Shown here piece after piece: positions 1 through 14,000 of a DNA stretch of 64,000 nucleotides (its first letter is position 1; the number at the start of each line of letters is the position of its first letter). This DNA is from Cymodocea nodosa (Eukaryota > Streptophyta > Magnoliopsida > Alismatales > Cymodoceaceae). The stretch spans positions 632,501 through 696,500 of the forward strand of contig JAZBRI010000003.1 in the NCBI GenBank assembly GCA_036874045.1. The letters are read 5' to 3'. The notes below the pieces were generated by a model that was not told where the DNA came from, did not search any database, and worked only from the letters and a program-made list of their open reading frames with translations. Both the position numbers and the translations under genes were made by a program.

Positions 1-2615
1 GCCTTGGTTGAGCATGCATCATCTATCTTTCCAGCAACAAAAACATATCATCTGGGTAAGGAGGTGATGTCAAAATTAACCAGCAGCATTTTTGTTGTTT
101 CTACATTGGCCTTAAATATTGAGTTATCAGCCAAGTTTCTAGCAATCAACTTCCTAGCCAGCAGCAAAAACATACCATTTGGGTAAAGGAGATGACGTAG
201 AAGTTAACCCACAAGCACTGTTTTGTTTCTACATAAATTTTAAATATTCAATCACACTCATCCACTATATTTCTAGCATCCAACTTTCTATCACTGAAAT
301 GATGTATGCGCACTTGTGGGATTGCATGCGTCTTACACATACTTGTGGCAGTGTTAAAGATGATTATACTACCAACATGTCTTGTGATAAATCCAATAGA
401 GTGAGATAAACAAGTCAGCTAACCGGATCTGCATGTGGAGAGACCACTGTCGTAAAGTTCCACATTCCAGTTTTGTTGTTTTGGACTTCTATAGGAATAA
501 ATGGTAGGGAATTTTAGCTGGTCTGGGGCATTTTAGAGTAACCCTAGATGTATTATTTTTATGTCAACAGCACAAGATTAGGAATTTTTGGATCGTAGTG
601 GACTAGTGGTTTCGATTCCTTACATGATTGAGCAGACCTTATTCCCAATCTAATATCATCGTCCATACTTCTGAAAAACTCCTTTGGATTTTTCCTTAGA
701 TCTCAAGGCTGCAAATGGAAAAAGTTTTGTTCAAATTTTTTATTTCACCATGTAATATACAGTCCTTTGCTTTCATACTTATTAAGGTGCCAAAATGTTT
801 AGGTGATGCCTTGACAACACCTAGGTGTCATTTAAATATCTAAGAATTGTTATTTTTTTGTTTTTATTATTTATATTGTCTTATTAAATAAAATGTATGC
901 ATAGATACATGTATTCTTAACTCAGTTAATTCTAAATATTAATGAAATATATAAAGGTAACATGGCAATAAAATGTATTAAGGTTAAAATGACAATATTG
1001 ATTATAGATACATTTTTTTGAAAAATGGTAGGGTGACGTTTATTATTAATAAGAATTATCTAGGAATGACACTGACCAAAAAGGTTAGCAAAAACGATTA
1101 TAGATTCAAATTAAAAACTAAATATATTAAAACATTAAATTTTTATCTTAATAAATCTTAGTACCTAAAGATACATGGATCCTTGATAGATTTAATGTTG
1201 GATCCATTAAAGATCTGATTAGAATAAAATAAGGTGAGACATGTAAACGTCAACCATATATCATGCCTACGCATCATGGCCTTAACGAGTATGATCACTT
1301 TCTTATTCAAGCTAGACTCATGCATATATTAGCATGCTGAGTTTAATGCTTTATCTGGAATATTTCCTAAACGGGGTCTAATATTATCATCCACACCTCC
1401 TTTGGGATATTATCTCAAGGCTTCATATGCAGAAACTTTTTAAGTAAATTTCTTTCATATTGTATTCTTAAGTGCACCACTTTCTTCTCCAAGCAAGTCT
1501 CATGCATATATTAGCATGCAGAGTTTAATGCTTTTTACCCGGGAGATATTCAAGTGATGAGTCACTCAGAGGCATTTGATGGTTGGCACTTCATTACATC
1601 TAACAAGGCATGTTAAATGTCTCTGTACAGGTTTGCGCAGAGATGAGGAAACTCTACAACCATCAGTTTATCTAAACAAGTGAGAAAGTCATTCCTTTCT
1701 CTTTTAATGTTTTTTTGTTACGCATTGTTCTTAATTATCAAGTCGGCATCTTTTTCCAATATTTTAGGTGACAAAATTTTGTTTTGAATTACTTTTTCAT
1801 TATAACTCCTTTGTTCTGTATCCGTTGCTGAATAGTAAATATAAAATTAAAACCATAAACAAAAGTAAAAAGTGAGAGTAATATTTAAATATTAAATGTT
1901 CTCTACCAATTAGCTTGTGAACTCATTTCCTTCAATAAAATGGCATATTTATTTGCAAGAAGCCTTCCTTTTTGGTTTTGCCATAGTTTATAAACATCAC
2001 TGATCACAATTTTTACCAAATCATTTATTTTTAACTCAATCTTTGCGATTTGTGCTATTGAATAACCGGAAGTCCAGAACCATGCAACCTCAGTTAGCCA
2101 AGATGTAAATAACTTACAAATCATATGAAATGCCTCTAGCTTTTTAGGAAGGAACCTATGAATAAATTGCCGAATAGAATAGTCTTTGCTTCCTCTTGCT
2201 TGGCTAATGGAGCAATAGTTAACCCATTATTCTTATATTCTAGTGCTTTATGGTAACTATCATCACTCCAAGACATTTTTGTGTTTTCACTGGATCATAT
2301 TCTATGAAAATTGATGCAAGAACCGAAAGAGCGAAAGAGCATTTGGACACAGCTTGATTCTTAACAGCACTTTAGAAAAAAATCCTTGACATTCAATAAT
2401 TTACATTGCCTAAAATTTTGGCTCTGGGTTTCATAAGACGTCACTGGCATTGTATATTTTATGTAGCATTCAGAATGTACACATTTTCAATCTTTACTTA
2501 TGGAACATGATTTATCAATTCTATTTTACTTTAAACGTGTATTGTAGTAGCAACGGTTTTATATATATCTGTGTGCTTATGATATTTACAAGGGTTTGAT
2601 ATGTATCCTCTGAGG

Positions 2616-2657
<42 letters not shown>

Positions 2658-3805
2658 CTTCTCCACTGGCTGGTATATATCCAAGTGTTCTTGTATGTAT
2701 GTGCACCTCTTAATCATAGCTAACGGTTGGTTAAATGATCATTTACTTCTCATAGTTGTTTCATTTTATTTTTCAGCTTACCAGACAAATTCCCAGTTGG
2801 ATGCCGTGTGCTTGTCGTTGATCCAATGCTTGCAACTGGTATACCTTTTAGTTTTGCCTTGAGGGTCTAAGATAATTCCCATGATTTTTAGTGTTTTCAG
2901 CATATAGATATTATTTTGAAAGGACGTATAGATCTTTGTATGGACACTGGTTTTATCAACGGATTAATTTCTTTGACGTGTGGCTACGGATCTTGTGATA
3001 CCTATTATCTCAAAGGCAACTCATCCATGTGGTGCAATGTGCAATGTTACTTTTTTTTACCCCAATTAAAAATCAGTTGGATATGATGAATATCAAGCTA
3101 ATCTCTGATTTTGCTTTCATTTTATAACACATTTTAGGTGGCACAATGGTTGCTGCGATTGATTTGTTGAAGGATCGTGGAGTTGAGAATAGACAAATAA
3201 AAATTGTGAGTTTTTTTGTCTTTACTTTTTTTTGTGGATTATCCCATCAGCAAACCAGTTGTGATTTCTCTTTTTTCAAAAGCTGTCTACAATATTTTAT
3301 CGGTCCTCGAGGCGTTTTTGTATTGCATACCATATACGTCTTTGGATTCCTTTTTTGACACGTAACACCTGCTTGTATTCTTTTTTTTTTTGAAAATTTC
3401 CTGTTTGTATCTTTGATCTGGTTTCATTTAAACTCATTTTGGAACTGTAGATATCTGCTGTTGTTGCACCTCCAGCCCTTCAAAAGCTGAGCAAGAAATT
3501 CCCAGGGTAACATCAAAGATTTCATCTATATAAAACAACAAATATCACATTCAATGACGATCTCATCATGCTTCTTTATTTGGATTTCTCTTAGGACTCA
3601 AGTGTATACAGGAATCATCGATCCTGAAGTGAACGAGAAAGGGTATTGCTTCTAGTCAATCTGTTCCAGTCAAACGTTGGGTTGTGTGAAGCAAACATTC
3701 AATGAAACTCGCTTAATCGATCACTTTCATTTTCATTGAACGTGCATTTCCAGGTTTATTGTCCCAGGCCTCGGGGATGCCGGAGATAGGAGCTTTGGTA
3801 CATAA
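1..3805 (+). CDS. UPP: Uracil phosphoribosyltransferase, plastid type (3' part only)
   Basis: Converts uracil and PRPP to UMP in pyrimidine salvage; the plant single-domain form is plastidic. Seven exons are visible: 1-55, 1631-1679, 2777-2838, 3138-3205, 3451-3506, 3595-3642 and 3754-3805 (stop TAA 3803-3805). They give the last 129 residues; the 5' exons lie left of the window. The PRPP-binding loop DPMLATGGT is split between exons 3 and 4 (2819-3146). The protein ends VPGLGDAGDRSFGT, the terminus of the stand-alone enzyme and not that of uridine kinase-UPRT fusions. All introns are GT-AG and keep frame. The exon 2/3 junction codes Asn where I recall Lys in relatives (LN-K-LP). The first visible intron is 1.6 kb and full of local duplications. 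Confidence 0.93.
18..293. repeat. Degenerate tandem duplication of a UPP exon end plus splice donor
   Basis: The end of the first visible UPP exon, its GT donor and the start of the intron (about 31-130) recur 127 bp downstream (158-258) with scattered mismatches. The copy keeps CATTTGG before GTAAAG. A third partial copy of the upstream part of the unit is at 270-293 (compare 135-158). The copy lies inside the intron. Confidence 0.75.
648..1536. repeat. Direct repeats inside the first visible UPP intron
   Basis: Two repeat pairs are visible. About 58 bp at 1297-1354 recurs at 1478-1536, including an identical core TCATGCATATATTAGCATGC (offset 182 bp). A more diverged pair links 648-760 with 1376-1470, sharing TCTAATAT-ATC-TCCA and ATCTCAAGGCT. 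The core contains the near-palindrome GCATATATTAGCATGC. No coding content is seen. Confidence 0.65.
2618..2654. repeat. (TC)n microsatellite
   Basis: An almost pure CT dinucleotide run in UPP, in the intron just upstream of the exon starting at 2777. It makes a spurious open frame rich in Arg-Glu on the minus strand. Confidence 0.95.
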
Positions 3806-6105
3806 GCTTATGAATGGCTTAGAGTCCGAGATGATGATAAGAGCTCAACTTACGAAGAGCGATGTGCCAGAGCACTTTCAGCCCACAATCGAGGTCATAT
3901 ATGGATATAGCTGTTTCTTCTTGCAAATTCTATTAATTCATAAACCGTAGCGCTTGGGAAATTCTGCCTTGCCACACAACTTTTTTGCCATGCTTATGCA
4001 GTGTATTATTGTTTATGTGTTACCTAAGTAAAGTATTGGCCGAATTTGGGATGCTTCCGTGTCGTGATACTTGCTTCGGCTTACAGCTTTCAAAGGCAGT
4101 CCACAACAAGGGTTGAGCTTGGCACAAGCAGCACACATTTCGCAGACAAATAATGTTAATCTCATTTGATTACTAACATCAAAAGATACACAAGCTTGCT
4201 CCCTTTCAATCGAGCTCCACCATTTCTTAGATGCAATCACGGAAAAACCCCTCACTAAAATTGTATCCGTGTAAATAAACATAAATTTGAAGACATTCAC
4301 TTGTATCCAAACCTGGACGTTAGCATGCCTTCGGCCTTTTTAGAATTGGATGATATAGACTTGGGATCGGCAACTCCAGTGATAATGCTTCATAAATACA
4401 AGATGGACGCAAATGAAAATTTATACATGGTGCATCATCAGGGCAAACGAGACTCAGCTCCTTGACAATAAATGAAACATATTGCGAGGTTGAGCCTTCC
4501 AATACCAGCTCCTGCGTGCACAAAGCATAGTTTTTCACTCAATGATCACAAGCGATAAACAAGAATTACTCGTATTTCATTACCATTAGGTCCAGAGCTG
4601 GGAATACTCCTGCAAGATTATTTTCATAGATGCGTGCAATAAGGTGATTATCCACTATGAATTGTTTTCTAATGTTCTTTTGTTACTATTATTATTTCAA
4701 TCTTATTGTAGAGTGAAGGATCTCACTTTAGTATCTGCCGGTGGCCGTTACAGATACGTATATCAAGAGCACGCACACATGCTTGCATGCATGTGTTGAC
4801 ATACCCAAAGGTGGGTGTAATCATATTTCGACGAAAAGTGCTTGGCGAGGATTACAAAGATAAGTATTTCTCTATGGCAAGTATGAGACCACAAAACTTG
4901 GACCAAAATATGCATGATCTCTATCTAAATAATGGAAATACTTTTTTGATAATAAGTATTCTAAGCGGGAAGATGCACTCAAAAAATCTACTAGGATAAA
5001 AGATCCAAAATCTTCAGTTTGTTATGTGTCAAGAACCATAATAGTAAAAATGGCAAAGTTACTGTTATTCTAACAGCAATTTGTATTGCAAACCTCCATA
5101 GAAGACGAATACTAGAAGAATCAAGAGGTGTACAAGACAAGGTTAGTTTATCTAGAACATGATCACGATCGACGAGCACAAAACAATTCTTCTTTACTTG
5201 CACTAGCTAAATAATAACTGAGGCACTGATGTCAATGAGATTAGTAGCAAAATACCGTGGAGTGCAGGCACGATCTCAACAAGCACATTGCAACAGTATA
5301 ATGTTCGGTGGAGATACATCAAAGAAATCACAAAGATATGAATAATCAAAAAAGTGATTTCCATTATACATCATGAAAACATGGCCGAGTTGTTTCTATT
5401 GTGTGCTTGCATAATGTTGGCAGCCTAACAGTGTTGCATGATGTTTGACCGCTAGACAAAATTATAGCATTGCTGCACTTCATATGGTGGTTGAAATAGT
5501 TTGGCTCGGGTAGACAGCAGTAGCTACAACCAACTCCAAAGGTCAAGAAGAAAGTGAATGTGTGCTAATAGATTGCAAGTGCGGTCATGGATATAAAGAA
5601 GCCACCCAGTGACGTGCATACTTTTTCATGGAGACACCATGGTAACCTAGATGATCGAGGATTCACTAATTCATGGCATGGATGTTCAACATTAAGCATG
5701 GCTTTGTGTCAGCTTGATAACTGAAAGAAGAAAAACACTATCAATTTCTTGACAACCAACCCATGAGAACAAATTGTTTACCACATAGTTGTGTGCATAG
5801 AGTTCATGGAAGAAGTTCACTATAAAAAATGGTAATAACCAACCTATCCATGTACATATTTTGGTACAACATTTTTTGTTTCCAGTTTTGCAAGCTAGGT
5901 TTATCTTGGTTCAATCATCAAGGTTAAAAGAAATGATAACAACAAATCAAAAGAATTCAATTGTGCAGAATCAATTGAACAATAATAGAAAGAAAATCTG
6001 AGATGCAATCTTTTAGCCTTTAGGTCAGTGATCCTTAGAAGTCTATGTTATTTTTTTAAAAAGCAGCAGTAGAGTAGCTTACACTGGATAACGTTCAAGA
6101 GACAG
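3806..6105. other. Intergenic interval between UPP and PRA1, nothing recognised
   Basis: UPP and PRA1 are convergent here, so this holds both 3' UTRs. Short open frames exist on the minus strand (4013-4300, 4320-4538, 4991-5203) but none has a recognisable family, a splice context or a neighbouring exon. No repeat or RNA gene was recognised. Confidence 0.6.
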
Positions 6106-7977
6106 CTATAGTTCACTATAATTGCGCCATACTGCACGGAACTCCTCACGGAATGTATTAAGTCGGGCTTTCAAGTTTGGAGTCCGGAAGCTAGCATGCA
6201 GTAGTGTTGCTATGATATGCAAATGATATGCCAAGGTAAATATGGAGAAATGAATTGAAGACAGAAAAAACATATAGATCTAAATAAGATGGCATTTTGA
6301 AACTCATGCTTACCAAGAAGACCGATGAGAAATGCCCAGAGAACAGTAAGAAGGTTGCAGGATGTAAACCACAAGATAAAACCAGCTGAAGATTAAAATA
6401 ATATCAAAAACGTTAAAAGCTTTGGATTTAAATAAGATATCTAGGGTATTACACAAATCAATAAAGCCTAGAACTACCTGCAGAAAGTATCAGGACGAAG
6501 ACCCAGCGTGGTTTACCACATATATGAATAGCTCTTTTCACAGAAGGCCTCCCACGGAGAACAGGGCTGCAATAGTCATGACTTAAGCACAATCTTTTCA
6601 CACTAAATTTAGTTAAACACATAAATTTCACAACTCACGTTATGGGTGGCCTCATCTTTGCCGCTAAATGGGGAGAAAACTGTCTCACAGTCCTTGTAAC
6701 TTTCTCATTGAACGTAACCGCAAAGCTGAAATTCAATATATCATGGAAATTTATCTATCAAAATTACTTTGCAAATGATTTCTGGGACATAATATAGGAT
6801 GTGGTATTAACCATATAAACAACAAAAACAGCCTGATTCGTTAATCATCAGTTGTGATTCAGAATATCATGAAATATTTTCTATCAGAATTGGGCCTATT
6901 TTAAATGAAAAAATAGGCCAAACATCAATACAATTCGGGGTTTTGCTGGATAAGTGCGGAAAAACTGATATAGTATGTGCCATTGAATACCCTCATTGTT
7001 ATTGAAAAAACACTGAAACGTAAACATAACAAGGCTATAAAAGCAAGATAAGGCATACAAATCAATGTGTTATTGATAGAGCGACCTGTGGCAGTATTAG
7101 TGAAACAAGCAAAGAGTTCAGGTTCCAGGTGAAAAAATCATTTAATCTTCAATAACAAAAACAAAGAAAACAAGCATAAAAGGACACACTATGGTAAGTT
7201 ATGAGAGATTCCTCGTCACCGATCGAGGACTTATTAACTTAAATCACCGTTCTTTAATGTGTCAAAACTGATAGTTAAAATATATTGTAATTTGCGTCTT
7301 TGGTAGAAACCAACTTGTTTTATTATGTATTTTCTGACCCAAATGATCATTGTACCCGTATACAAAGGACAATAGTGTATAATTAATTCTATGAATGCCA
7401 TATAAGATCCCAATAACGGGAAAGTACCGAGTCAAATGCTTCAGATTTGCAGTATGATCTCGACGAAGGACAAAAATGATAGCCGCAGAATTGAAAATCA
7501 GAAAACCCAAAGAAAAAGCATACCTATCATTCAAGAAAGCAACGCTCAGACCCGTAAACAACGCGGCGACAATCGCAAGCGGCTTCCGAAGAAACCCCAT
7601 CCCTGGAGCAAACAACGAGAGGAAAAAAAGCAGAAATCAACCAACAAACTCAAAAAACAAAAGCAACAATGCTAAAAGGATCGCCCACCGAGGATGAAGA
7701 CGATCATGATGAAGTAATTCGCCCGGTAGCTGCGAATCAACAACAAAAACTGGGATTAACCAAGTAGGACATGAAGATGGCGGTGGTGGAAGCGGAGGAA
7801 GCGAAGGGATACTACTCACTAGTATAGGTTGCATTTGACGCGGCTGTTCCACTTGGAACTGGAACGGGGCACGGTGAACCTTGAGAAGAACTCGGAAACC
7901 GGCCGGGGCGGCGAAGACCACTCCACCTCCCGCAGCGCGTCCACCAGATCCTCCGTAGTCACGTTCCCCCAATCCAT
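6106..7977 (-). CDS. PRA1 family protein, clade A-like
   Basis: Prenylated Rab acceptor (PRA1/Yip3) proteins are small ER/Golgi membrane proteins that act on Rab GTPases in vesicle traffic. Exons in transcript order: 7977-7820, 7729-7689, 7602-7524, 6725-6639, 6566-6478, 6385-6314 and 6209-6106. They give 209 residues, the usual length. The start is MDWGNVTTEDLVDALREVEW, the typical clade A N-terminus, followed by the Pro-rich SSPPRPVSEFFSRFTVPRS and KWNSRVKCNLYYY. Two hydrophobic hairpins follow: about residues 56-92 (ANYFIMIVFILG, then LRKPLAIVAALFTGLSVAFL) and about 140-177 (WVFVLILSAGFILWF, then LLTVLWAFLIGLL). The tail ends VWRNYSEL. All introns are GT-AG. The first exon is clearly GC-rich. 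Confidence 0.92.
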
Positions 7978-10900
7978 CTCCCAAACCCTAGATAGTTTCG
8001 GCGACGATCGCGATCACCACGAAAAGACGACGACTCGAAGAACTCAGGAAGGAAGGAATCTGGAATTCCGGCTTCCCCGTTTGTTTCGGTTTGTTCTCGT
8101 CGGAGTTTCTGGGTTGGGCTGGTGTGGATTGGGTTGTCTTACTCCTATATCTGTTAATAAGCTGTAAATGGGCCGATATATCCGACCTGGGCTTTTGGTT
8201 GGGACCGATTACACATTCCGAAGCCTGACGTTGCATCTCTCAATTAATGATCTTGTTGCTTTGCTCATCCAGAACGCTGCATCTCTGTTAAAAAAATGTT
8301 ACGGTATTTTTCCATGGATTTCTTAAAATTATATTTTATTTGAAATTGCTTTTATCTAATTTTCGGAAATGGTTTAAAACAAAAAAATTCGTAAGCCATA
8401 ATTTTTACGTACAAAAATTTTGTGCTAACCATGTCGTGTTTCCACCAAGACACTGATGGCCTATTTATGTACCGTCCAAAATGATAGAAAGTTAAGAAAG
8501 ATAAGAAAAATTAAAAATTGAAAGTCAGGAAAATAAGATTTAAAGACATTTACGTTATTAACGGAAAGTTAGGAAAATTGTAAAGTTTGAGTCTTCAATT
8601 ATTAACTTAAATTATAATATGAATATTATTAAAGTTATAATAAATCATGAATTTTTAATAATTAAATTTTAAAAAATTTATTTAAATAGAATTATTCAAA
8701 TACAAAAATATAATAAAAATACAAAAAAATGAGTAGTTGAAATTTTATTCTTAGTTTATTTATAATATATATTTGAAATTTAAAACAAATTAGTTAGATA
8801 TTTTCTCTTATTTTTTTGTGATTTGACGTTATGAAAATCACAAATCATTTATTTCAATTATTTATAATCATAAATTTTAAAAAGTATAAATCAAGGATAA
8901 ATGGTAATTTACAAATAAATTAAATTATTTAAATACAGATTCATATTTCTCAATATTAAAAATATTTCACAATGAACTCTTAAATCAAGAGACTCAATAA
9001 ATTAATTATAAAGTGATAGAGTTTGGATAGAAATTGACACAAAGAAAAAAATATTAAAAAAGTCTTTCATTTTTTAGAACTGTGTTATCAATGATCATTT
9101 TGATCCAACAACCATGTTGTCACATCTTAGAAAAGTTATAACAATTGTTGTGATATTAAAGAGAATAAAACACATAAATAAAATTTTGATATTACAAAGC
9201 TAATACTAACTAAAGAGGTATAATAACAAAAAAATTTACAATATATATAAGTAAAATTAAATTGAAAATAATAAAAGTTATTTACAATCTAATCTCAAAT
9301 AAGAAAAATACAAAATAAGGTGTGAATCGCAAAATCTATTATTTATAATATTTTATTATAGTTAATCAAAAAGTAATTATCCTTCTATTTTACTTACATT
9401 TTCCTAGAATATCAATTAGATATCTTAAAAGAAATAATAACACATGAGTTAAAGTCTAACAAGTTATTCCACCATCAATCTAAAATATAATAAATAACAT
9501 ATTATGCATGTGAAAATGAAAGTTATACCATTAACTTAATGTAATAATAAAAAATATGCATTCCTGTCACAAATAAAAATACATATTGTAAATTATAATA
9601 ATAAATTAAGCCCTAATATTAAGAGTACTCATATATTTTCATATTTAGTTTAACTATAACTACATATTTACTCATTATAATAAGGATAAGTTGTTACATA
9701 TCCTCGATATTTTAAATATTTAAGATAAGGTTAAACATATATTTTATCTTTATTGTATACAACACCACATTACCATGTTCTCGTGGTCAAGTTCATGGGT
9801 AACAATTCATTCATTTTAATATATATATTAGATTTCACATTAGGCACGATAATGATATGCAATAATCTCAAAAATTTATGTAAAATCTCAATATTTACAT
9901 AAGTATATATAATTATGTCATAATCAATATAAATATACAATAACACTAATATGTTTATGCTCATGAATTTGAAATGTATACCAATATTACTATAACTTTA
10001 TCTATACATTATTTTAGAATACATAATATTAATAACAAGTATTTATAAATATGATTACATAAATCACCTTCTTTACTAAAACTGTGCACAAATCTCAGAT
10101 AATACTAAAATTTTAGATTAAAAAAAAGAAAAACTTACATTGTAAAAATACAATAATATTTTTTATTTTTTTCCTCTTATTTTCTTCTTCTTTTTTCTTC
10201 TTCTTCTCCTCTCGTTCGGCGGTGAAAATAATTTAGTGCCAGACGTACATATATATATATAGAGTTATATATATTTATGTGTGTGAAGCAGTGGATGTTT
10301 CACCGCCTCGATGTAATTTTTTTTGTTTGTTTGATGACATCACCTGTGACGTCACACACATCCTTCCTTCTCGGTTCAAACGTCCATAATGTTTAGGTAG
10401 ATCGTACACTCCACAGGTGTCGCTATCATCACGGTTGTGGGTGTCATTGTAGAGAAACAAACATGTGCAGTCCCAACATCCCTGTAGAGCCATTCAAGGG
10501 CCAAGATGTGGTTTGGTAGTAAGGCGAGGGTGTTGATGTCGTCTTCTTCTTCATCATCGTCGGCTAGTATTGCACAACACATCCTGAAGTACTCGATGAG
10601 AAGATAGTGTCTGTGATCGCAATACAGAGAGAGCACCACGAACCACGCAATATAAATCTCTGTTGCGTTGTTATGTGTCGTAGGTGAAGGAGATTGAAGG
10701 CTATGATGACGCATTGCAAGTGTATTGTTCACTTTTTACCATTGTGTGATCGTCGTAGGTGAGATTGGCCAAAGGAGATTTTAGCATCATGCAAGTAGGT
10801 GAGATTGGACGTAGCTTCAAAGATTTTCATGTGTGTCAAAAAATTTTAAACCATCGAAAATCTGAAAGTTAAGATATATATATAATTTTTTTTAATATAA

Positions 10901-11089
10901 AAAAAAATTTAAAAAATAAATCATGCGTGCAAGATTTTAAAACTATATAAATTTATTTATAAAAAAAAAGCAGAAAAATATAAAAATACAATATAAAATA
11001 AAGAAGAAAAGTTTTTCTTTTCGTCGTGGAGCCGCAGAACGGAGCCCCCCCTGCGTGAGAGAGGCATAGTTGACGACGGCGGACGGGTG
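7978..11089. other. Divergent spacer between PRA1 and P5CS
   Basis: The first 250 bases upstream of PRA1 contain several TGGGCC/T or AGGCCC-type motifs (near 8113, 8168 and 8189), which are common in plant housekeeping promoters; this is suggestive only. From about 8280 to 10150 the DNA is very AT-rich with no credible gene. A pyrimidine-rich TTC run lies at 10170-10215. From 10270 to 10800 base composition is more mixed, with minus-strand open frames (10275-10493, 10376-10732) that match nothing I know. Confidence 0.6.
10944..10951 (+). promoter_or_regulatory. Candidate TATA box of P5CS
   Basis: TATATAAA in an AT-rich stretch about 145 bp upstream of the chosen ATG. The spacing would leave a 5' UTR of roughly 110-120 bases. 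Position and motif only; many AT-rich matches occur nearby. Confidence 0.4.
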
Positions 11090-14000
11090 ATGATCATGGA
11101 TCCCGCCAGGAATTTCGTTAGGGGCGTCAAACGGGTCGTCATCAAGGTCGGGACCGCGGTTGTCACCAGGCCTGATGGAAGATTGGCGCTGGGAAGAATG
11201 GGATCTCTTTGCGAACAGGTAATGTCAGTTCAAACTGGACTTGCTGGTGTGATCACACTTATTTCATTGTCATTTCAGAAGACATTTACCTCGATTATAA
11301 TGTCCAAGTATTTGACTGCTTTTTCGAATATTCCAACCTTATAATTTTTACTTGTGGAATCCTATAGATCAAAGAGCTGAACAGCCGTGGCTTTGAGGTC
11401 ATATTAGTTACCTCAGGTGCAGTTAGTGTCGGCCGCCAAAGGCTGAGTTACAGAAAATTAGTCCATAGCAGGTGTTTTCCGAACCTACATTCTATATATT
11501 TAGTTTTTGACCTATTTAACTAAATCCTCTGGACTTTAAAGCATCTCTTTAGAAAATTCAAATTGAAAATGTCATGGAGAAGAGTTGATACGGTTAATGT
11601 GAACCATTGTGGTTTTTGAAAACAAGACAAAAGGAATTCCTGTTAAGTACTGAACTTTTATGCAGTTTTGCAGACCTGCAAAAGCCACAGGCAGAACTTG
11701 ATGGGAAGGCTTGTGCTGCTGTTGGACAAAGTGGTCTCATGGCCCTTTATGATGCCTTATTTACTCAGGTCAAAATAACATTCATCTCATTTGATGATTT
11801 ACCTAGCATTCTGCTCTTGAGATGTCCTATTTTTACTCACAAAATCATGTGGTCATGAAAATATCACATAAAAATGATAACAGAAGCACCACTTCCTTGC
11901 AGCTGGATGTCTCATCATCTCAACTCATAGTGACTGATAATGATTTCAAAAGTCCGGATTTCAGGTGGCAACTTCGTAAAACAGTTTCTTCATTGTTGGA
12001 TACAAGGGTTATTCCCATTTTTAATGAAAATGATGCAATAAGTACCAGACGTGCCCCATATGAGGTATACTTCACTTTATTTTTTGCATGAATGTTAGGG
12101 AGATTAACCATATTTTTACTAAAGAAGCTTCCACTGATCAGGCACGTTTAATGGTAAGAGAGCACAAGCTAAATGTGAAAGTGCAAATCTATATAAGTGG
12201 CTTGCAATGCACTCATCATGTAGCAAGTGTATTGCATTCTTTTATCCCTACAAGGCATACTTATTAAGGTCATATGGAGCCTACTTAGGCATCACCTTGG
12301 TGTGAAGGAATTTTCAGAGGAATGAGTCTTTTAACATAGTGTCATGTGTTAAATTTTCTGAAATTTTCCTCTATATATCAAGAAAATATTATTATCTTAC
12401 ATTATTTTATTTTTGTAGACTGCAACTTTCTAGCATGAACTATCATGGATACATCTATTAATAATGGCACATATATATATATGTAAAAAGAAAATTGTTT
12501 TTTTTATTTACTAATGTGGTGCCTATGTGAGGGTAAGCTTTGATGCAATTGTAAGGTTGCTCTATTGTGTCCCAGGGATTATAGATTTCAATCCTAAGAA
12601 ACAGTTTCTCCATATATGAGGGTAAGGCTGCATGCAATTGGATACTCTCTAAACCTCACGTTTGTAGGAACATTTTACACTGAGTTTGCATTGGCATTTA
12701 AGGCAACTCAAGTCAATATACTAGTATCTTGATGTTTTGATAACTATGCTACAAATGCATGAACTGGTAGGAGCCTTGTACATTGGGCTTGCCCTTTTAT
12801 TTATTGTGCTTATGGCTTACCTTGGCATCTCTAAGGCAATCCGAGTCAATATACAGTACCTCGATGACTTGATAACTATCCTACAAATGCATAAATTGTA
12901 TTCCAAAAATATATAGGGTAGGGAGAAAAAAATGTATCCTTGGTTGTTTTACATGTATGATCTTTGTCAAAAGCAAAAACTTCTTGCAAAAACCTAATCT
13001 TTATTGATATGTTCTATTACAAGCTAGATATCTTATATTTTTCAACTTGTAGGGAGTTGTTAAAGTATTAAAATGTTAGAATCACATGTGCTTTAATCCC
13101 ATACTGTCTATTATTTATGTAGTTCTCTTCATGTAGCTTCTATATATGGAGGCATTGTCTTGGTTAATGGATCATTTTACTTTCATGCATTTCTTTTGTC
13201 AATACATGCCTTTGTCAAATTTTTTTATTGCATAGAATTTCATGTATAGGTGTACTTGTTATCAACCTTCTACTTGCTTTCAATTGTTTTGCTCTCAATC
13301 ATGAACTTGCTTGACACCTTATTCTGATACAAACATCTTCATTGGGTATTTTTGTGAATTTTCATTGCATTTATTTTGTAGGACTCTTCAGGTATCTTTT
13401 GGGATAATGATAGCTTAGCAGCTCTATTGGCATTGGAGTTGAAAGCAGATCTTCTTGTTCTCTTGAGTGATGTAGAGGGCTTGTATAGTGGTCCTCCTGA
13501 AGAACCCCATTCAAAGTTAATAAATACATACGTTAAGGAAATTCATCAAGCAGAGATCACTTTTGGAGACAAGTCAAGGGTAGGCAGAGGAGGAATGATT
13601 GCCAAAGTAAAATCTGCAATGTATTGTGCTTATGCTGGGACCCCAGCTATCATCACAAGGTCAACTTTCTCCATCTTCCAATTACTTTTGGGTACTTATA
13701 AAAAATAAAAAAAGAAATTATGGTAAATCTTTTGTGAACTTAGAAATAACAACAATCTAAACCATAATCTCACTGCATGGGGTTGGTCACTTAAATCCTT
13801 TCATTTTAATTATTTCTATTTATCATGAAATATTTGGTTAAATTATAAAAATTTAAAACTTTTCTTTTAATTCCTAGTTATGTAGTTTTAGACTTACCTT
13901 TAATTCTTTTAAGGGAAAATTACCATTGTGAGTGCTCTCTGAATTTCACTGTAGGTGAACATTGAATAGGTGAGTGTCAAGAATTTTAGCACATGGGATG

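Noticed and set aside
2521-2706. Minus-strand frame with an Arg-Glu repeat
   Set aside because: Translation of the (TC)n microsatellite.
10275-10732. Minus-strand frames upstream of P5CS
   Set aside because: No family resemblance, no splice partners, overlapping in different frames; likely chance.
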